Part shown: in pieces, positions 5,411 to 9,069 of the stretch
Layout: every line of letters starts with the position of its first letter
Position numbering within the stretch: position 1 is the first letter of the stretch
Source: Alcaligenaceae bacterium
GTDB taxonomy: Bacteria; Pseudomonadota; Gammaproteobacteria; Burkholderiales; Burkholderiaceae_B
Direction of reading: 5' to 3'
Assembly: GCA_012511095.1 (NCBI GenBank)
Contig: JAAZGT010000011.1
Coordinates: forward strand, 1 to 9,069
DNA: 9,069 nucleotides
Notes under the pieces: model-generated
Database searches by the model: none
The model's input: the letters and a program-made list of their open reading frames with translations, nothing else
What the model was told of the DNA's origin: nothing
Translations under genes and position numbers: made by a program

Positions 5411-7759
5411 TTATCTTTGCTTGGCTAATTGAGTCAACAAAATTGATACCCTAGCACCACCATTTTTACCATTTGCAATCTCAATCTTGCCATGATGTTC
5501 CTCAATAATTTTGCGAACAATAGCCAAACCTAGACCAGTACCCGTATTTTTTGTTGTCACATAAGGCTCAAACACATTTTGTAATACATGCTCAGGAAAG
5601 CCAGTGCCTCGATCCTCGATCGTAATACGCACCATATCTTGTTCTTGTTTACTGTCTTGCTCTGACACTAGGTATTTAGTACTGATTTTTATACCGGGCT
5701 CATCGCCCTCAAGCTCTAAACCCTCCATTGCCTCACGCGCATTACCTAATAAGTTGTTCATTACTTGGCGTAATTGCATCGCATCTGCTTCAACCAGCGG
5801 TAAATCAGCATCTAAATTAAGCTCTAACTGACGCGACAATGGCTCCTCTTTATTTTTTTGCTCGGGATCCCAACCGTATAAAATCGCAATATCTATAATT
5901 AAGGCATTAATATTCACTTTAGCAAAGACTGCTGGCGGTGTTCGCGCATAATCCCGGAAGTCGTTGACCATATTTTTTAATGAAGTAACTTGATTAATAA
6001 TGGTATTGGTCGAACGCAAAAGCATAGCCGCATCTTTTTCATCGAGTTTTTCTTCAAGTTTCATCGCCAAGCGCTCTGCCGATAGCTGTATTGGAGTTAA
6101 GGGGTTTTTAATCTCGTGAGCTAAGCGACGCGCCACCTCGCCCCAAGCGACAGTACGACTCGCCGACATAACTTCAGAAATATCATCAAAAACCACTAAA
6201 TAGCCCGTAAAATGATTATCCACCATCAAGCGTGTACCACGCATTAATAAGGTACAAATACGATGTTGCTCAAGGTTTTCAGTAGGGGCATCAACATCAT
6301 CGAAATTTAATTCGATTTGCTCTTGCCAATAGGCTCGCTCTGACTCTACTGCTGCATGTTTAGCAAAGGCATTGCGAATGGCCTTGGTAAACTCATCTAA
6401 ACCCTTAATAAACTCAAGCGGTCGACCTGGAGCAGCACGTAAATCAACTCGTAAAATATCGCTAGCACCGCGGTTAACCGAAGTCACATTAAAGCGTGAG
6501 TCAAATACAATCACCCCACTACTTAAGCTCGCCATCACGTTTTCCAAATAAACATTGGACTTTTCTAATTGTTGGCGATTAGTCTCGACCTGACGACGAG
6601 CCTCATCGAGTTGATAGGTCATGACGTTAAAAGAACGGGTCAATTGAGAAATTTCATCACGGAAGTTTGGCTCTGGTAAGGGCCTATAGTCACCAACCGC
6701 TACCGCTTGGGTACCTTCTGCCAAGGTTAATAAAGGTCGCACTACGCGTCTAGCTAAGCTTAGTGCCACTGCTAATGAAGCTAATACAGTCATTACCAAA
6801 GCAAGCGTTAAGGTAATGGTAAATAGGCTTCTTAAGCTAGTGCGCGACAAGGATAACTCCTCGTAATCACGTATCCCTTGTTGCACCTCATTCATATTAA
6901 ATGTGATGTTTTCTGGCACCATACGCGTTACTTGAAGCCAGTAATTTTCTGAGGTTGGAATACTTAAAGCAAGGCTGTCATAACGAGCCTGATTAACCAC
7001 AACTGGCACAATGACGCGAATCCTAAAAGTAGGTTGATCAGGGTCCGAGTTTGGCATGATCTCAGCCTGAGCATAGCTATTGGATAATCGCAGCTGATTC
7101 ATCAGGCTCGCAGAAGGCAACTCGGGCAATAAACTTGCAAAACCTGAGCCAGCAAAAGCAATCACACGATTACCAGGGCCGCCTGAAAACACTAGAGCAT
7201 CACTTATCACTGGATTAGCCTCACGTTGTCGGGCCAAATCCACAGCCATTTGCATATCGCTTAGACCACTTAATTGTAACGACATTTGCCTAGCTCGCGT
7301 CTCTAGATCTTGTACATAGCCATTTAAAGAGGCTCGACCTAAAGAAAGACCTGATTCTAAAGCACTATCGACCTTAACGTTAAACCAGGACTCCACCGAT
7401 TTAGCCATAAACTGCACTGAAATCACATAAATCAGCACACCTGGGATTACCGCCATCAAAGCAAATACAAAAGCAAAACGACTCGTTAATTTGGCGCCAA
7501 ACTGCTTTCTACGGATTTGTCGCACTAGGCGTACGATTAAAATCGTCACCCATAACACTAAAATCAGTGTTAAAACGCCATTTAACATCAATAACAAATC
7601 AAATTGCTGCGTCAAACCCGATACGTTATCGGTTGCACGAAACAACAAGAACAACAAGGTAATCAGGCTTAGCACACCTAGCGCTAAGCCGATTTTAAAT
7701 AACCAGGCAACAACGTTGCGAATGGTTAGGTTGATGTTTGAAATATTAAATTTTGCCAT
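5411..7759 (-). CDS. ntrY: NtrY-type membrane sensor histidine kinase
   Basis: This is an inner-membrane sensor that should autophosphorylate and pass phosphate to the receiver protein encoded downstream. Starting at the ATG at 7759 it has 782 residues. Three transmembrane segments lie near 14-40, 54-79 and 95-118. A periplasmic sensor region spans about 119-311, followed by a fourth membrane segment (312-336), a HAMP linker, and a PAS domain at about 400-535. The HisKA domain has HEIKNPLTP with phospho-accepting H548. The HATPase domain has the N box NNLLGNAREA (668-677), DRGTGF (716-721) and GTGLGLAIV (740-748). All catalytic motifs are intact. A TTG at 7777 could add six residues, but MAKFNISN from the ATG is the more likely start. 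The gene overlaps DUF4390 by 34 bases, so coupled translation is likely. PAS domains of some NtrY proteins bind heme and sense redox; whether this one does is unknown. Confidence 0.93.
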   Translation of the reverse strand: MAKFNISNINLTIRNVVAWLFKIGLALGVLSLITLLFLLFRATDNVSGLTQQFDLLLMLNGVLTLILVLWVTILIVRLVRQIRRKQFGAKLTSRFAFVFALMAVIPGVLIYVISVQFMAKSVESWFNVKVDSALESGLSLGRASLNGYVQDLETRARQMSLQLSGLSDMQMAVDLARQREANPVISDALVFSGGPGNRVIAFAGSGFASLLPELPSASLMNQLRLSNSYAQAEIMPNSDPDQPTFRIRVIVPVVVNQARYDSLALSIPTSENYWLQVTRMVPENITFNMNEVQQGIRDYEELSLSRTSLRSLFTITLTLALVMTVLASLAVALSLARRVVRPLLTLAEGTQAVAVGDYRPLPEPNFRDEISQLTRSFNVMTYQLDEARRQVETNRQQLEKSNVYLENVMASLSSGVIVFDSRFNVTSVNRGASDILRVDLRAAPGRPLEFIKGLDEFTKAIRNAFAKHAAVESERAYWQEQIELNFDDVDAPTENLEQHRICTLLMRGTRLMVDNHFTGYLVVFDDISEVMSASRTVAWGEVARRLAHEIKNPLTPIQLSAERLAMKLEEKLDEKDAAMLLRSTNTIINQVTSLKNMVNDFRDYARTPPAVFAKVNINALIIDIAILYGWDPEQKNKEEPLSRQLELNLDADLPLVEADAMQLRQVMNNLLGNAREAMEGLELEGDEPGIKISTKYLVSEQDSKQEQDMVRITIEDRGTGFPEHVLQNVFEPYVTTKNTGTGLGLAIVRKIIEEHHGKIEIANGKNGGARVSILLTQLAKQR

Positions 7760-8352
7760 TCTGATGAAAGTGACCAAATACTACGGAAATTAAATAAGTT
7801 GAATTGGAAAGCACCAGGCAACTGCGTGGTATCTAAGTGCAACCTTAATTTAGCGGTATATTTTTTATTTGGCTCTAAAGGCTTTGATAAATTTAACTGC
7901 TGATGATTAGCACTACTAATATGCTCTAATGAGTCTTCTAAAGAAATTTCTTGGCTAGCGCGCTTACCATCATTGACGCTCCACTGCCTTAAAAATGGCT
8001 GGTAATCAATGCGCCATTCTTGGGATTGATAGCCGAGCTCTTTTTCAAAAAAGAATAACCAAGGCTCGGTGATTTTAACCTCGTACACAAAATACAAAGG
8101 TACCCCATGTAAAGCAGCACTCGCTAGGCTTGGATCAAGTTGCACCCCTAAATCCGCCTTAATCTTTAATTGTACTTGGTCACCATCAACCTTGTAATTG
8201 ACGATCTCTATCGCTTCAACCCTAGCATCGGAGGTTGCGTTTTGTTGTGACTCACCATTGAGTGAACTCTGCCCACAAGCGGTAAGCAACATAATTAACA
8301 GCAATATTAGTAGTTGCTTTAGGTGCTGAGCGATAGACTTAATCTTATTCAT
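7726..8352 (-). CDS. DUF4390 protein, predicted outer-membrane lipoprotein
   Basis: This 208-residue protein belongs to the uncharacterised DUF4390 family that precedes NtrY-type kinases in betaproteobacteria. Recognisable elements are HGVPLYFVYEVKI at about 82-94, the aromatic patch EPWLFFF, a WRIDYQPFLRQWSVNDG stretch, and a C-terminal LDTTQLPGAFQFNLFN and SLSSEW. The N-terminus has a lysine-containing n-region, a run of Leu/Ile at 14-23, and LTAC at 23-26 followed by Gly. That is a lipobox predicting cleavage and lipidation at Cys26. The residue after the cysteine is not Asp, so outer-membrane sorting by the Lol system is expected. The function is unknown. Overlap with the kinase gene and exposure to the same compartment as the kinase sensor region suggest a related role. 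No clear Shine-Dalgarno precedes the ATG; rsmB ends 27 bases upstream. Confidence 0.85.
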   Translation of the reverse strand: MNKIKSIAQHLKQLLILLLIMLLTACGQSSLNGESQQNATSDARVEAIEIVNYKVDGDQVQLKIKADLGVQLDPSLASAALHGVPLYFVYEVKITEPWLFFFEKELGYQSQEWRIDYQPFLRQWSVNDGKRASQEISLEDSLEHISSANHQQLNLSKPLEPNKKYTAKLRLHLDTTQLPGAFQFNLFNFRSIWSLSSEWQNLIFQTST

Positions 8353-8363
8353 AATAATTAGTT

Positions 8364-8382
8364 TAAGTATAAACCATACTTA
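8364..8382. repeat. AT-rich inverted repeat at the rsmB/DUF4390 junction
   Basis: TAAGTAT and ATACTTA form a perfect 7-bp inverted repeat around five bases. On the minus strand it begins with the rsmB stop codon and ends 11 bases before the DUF4390 ATG. It has no T-run after it and only one G-C pair in the stem, so it is not a convincing terminator. In RNA it could modestly affect DUF4390 translation. Confidence 0.35.
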
Positions 8383-9069
8383 TTCAAACTTTTTAAATAA
8401 TGCATAGAAAAAACCATCATGTTTAATCATGCCATTTTCATCGGGCAAGGGTAAAAGCTGACCTAGGGCTGACAGTCGTTGTACTTTGGGTAAATGCTTT
8501 TCGAAATAAGTAGCTTGAGACTCACCCTCTTGGGGAAAAATCGAGCACGTAATATAAAGCAAATGACCACCAGGCTTTAATGTCTCCCAAAGTGATTTAA
8601 CAATACGTCTTTGCAACTCAGAAGTAGCAGCCACATCGGCTGGGCGACGTAACCACTTAATATCGGGGTGACGACGCACAATACCCGCCGCCGTACAAGG
8701 CACATCCGCCATAATCACATCAAAAGGTTCGCCATCGTACCAGGCTCCAAGATCGGAGGCATCAGCTGCTAAGCTATGGATTTTGTATTGTGGATTATCT
8801 GGGTGCTGCTCTTTAAGCAACTTTAAACGCTCTAGATTTTCACGGACACGCTGAAGTCGACGCTCATCCACATCTAAGATCGTCATATCTAAATCATAAT
8901 GCTCAAGCATATGTGAGGTCTTACCACCTGGCGCTGCACAAGCATCTAAGACACGTTGACCGTTAGTTAAAGGTAGCATTTTAATTGCTTGTTGGGCCGC
9001 GAAATCTTGAACAGAAAAATGACCTTCAGCAAAACCGGGAATCTGCTGCACTGGCATCGCTTGCTCTAA
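8380..9069 (-). CDS. rsmB: 16S rRNA (cytosine-967-C5)-methyltransferase RsmB, C-terminal half (5' end outside the window)
   Basis: RsmB (formerly Sun/Fmu) methylates C967 of 16S rRNA using S-adenosylmethionine. The visible 229 residues hold the catalytic domain: PGFAEGHFSVQD, SAM-binding motif I VLDACAAPGGKT, DVDERRL, and the two cysteine motifs of m5C methyltransferases. These are DVPCTAAGIVRRHPDIKWLRR (visible-fragment C125, product release) and ITCSIFPQEGES (C175, nucleophile). The tail DGFFYALFKK is also typical. Although an ATG occurs at 9057, the frame continues upstream as LEQA to the last base and PVQQIPGFAEG is an internal motif of the family. The gene therefore extends past 9069; family proteins are about 430 residues and have an N-terminal NusB-like RNA-binding domain, not seen here. 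It is the most upstream visible gene of the leftward unit. Confidence 0.96.
   Translation of the reverse strand, partial: LEQAMPVQQIPGFAEGHFSVQDFAAQQAIKMLPLTNGQRVLDACAAPGGKTSHMLEHYDLDMTILDVDERRLQRVRENLERLKLLKEQHPDNPQYKIHSLAADASDLGAWYDGEPFDVIMADVPCTAAGIVRRHPDIKWLRRPADVAATSELQRRIVKSLWETLKPGGHLLYITCSIFPQEGESQATYFEKHLPKVQRLSALGQLLPLPDENGMIKHDGFFYALFKKFE

Noticed and set aside
8380..9057. A complete 225-residue RsmB starting at the ATG at 9057
   Set aside because: The ATG is inside a conserved family motif region and the frame continues to the window edge, so the gene is cut by the window rather than naturally short.

Overview
The window looks like a conserved chromosomal housekeeping region of a betaproteobacterium, most likely a low-GC member of the Alcaligenaceae/Burkholderiales. 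The reason is the order rsmB - DUF4390 - ntrY-like kinase - ntrX-like regulator - trkA - trkH, which as I recall it is the arrangement around the Bordetella plrSR (NtrYX-type) locus. GC is clearly lower than in Bordetella, by eye only. I see no insertion sequence, phage gene, CRISPR array, tRNA or rRNA.

Left arm (1-1595): the 5' part of a SAM-dependent methyltransferase gene runs leftward off the window edge. It is divergent from a two-gene rightward unit, comF (ComF-type phosphoribosyltransferase with an N-terminal zinc-binding region) and trmL (tRNA 2'-O-methyltransferase, GTG start). trmL meets trkH tail to tail across a 56-base gap.

Right arm (1652-9069): all genes run leftward. In transcription order they are rsmB (16S rRNA m5C967 methyltransferase, C-terminal half only), a DUF4390 protein with a lipobox, an NtrY-type membrane histidine kinase overlapping the DUF4390 gene, a short NtrX-like response regulator, and trkA and trkH (regulatory and channel subunits of the Trk potassium uptake system). 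A 131-base gap before the response regulator carries an extended -10 candidate and a good ribosome binding site, so regulator-trkA-trkH may also be transcribed separately.

How the genes work together: NtrY senses an unknown envelope or redox signal and should phosphorylate the regulator. The regulator keeps the receiver and the NtrX-type Fis helix-turn-helix but lacks the sigma-54-activating AAA+ domain, so it should act as an ordinary DNA-binding regulator. The DUF4390 lipoprotein is a plausible envelope partner of NtrY, and Trk potassium uptake is a plausible co-regulated output. No wholly new system is evident. The most interesting points are the AAA+-less regulator and the DUF4390 lipoprotein/kinase overlap.
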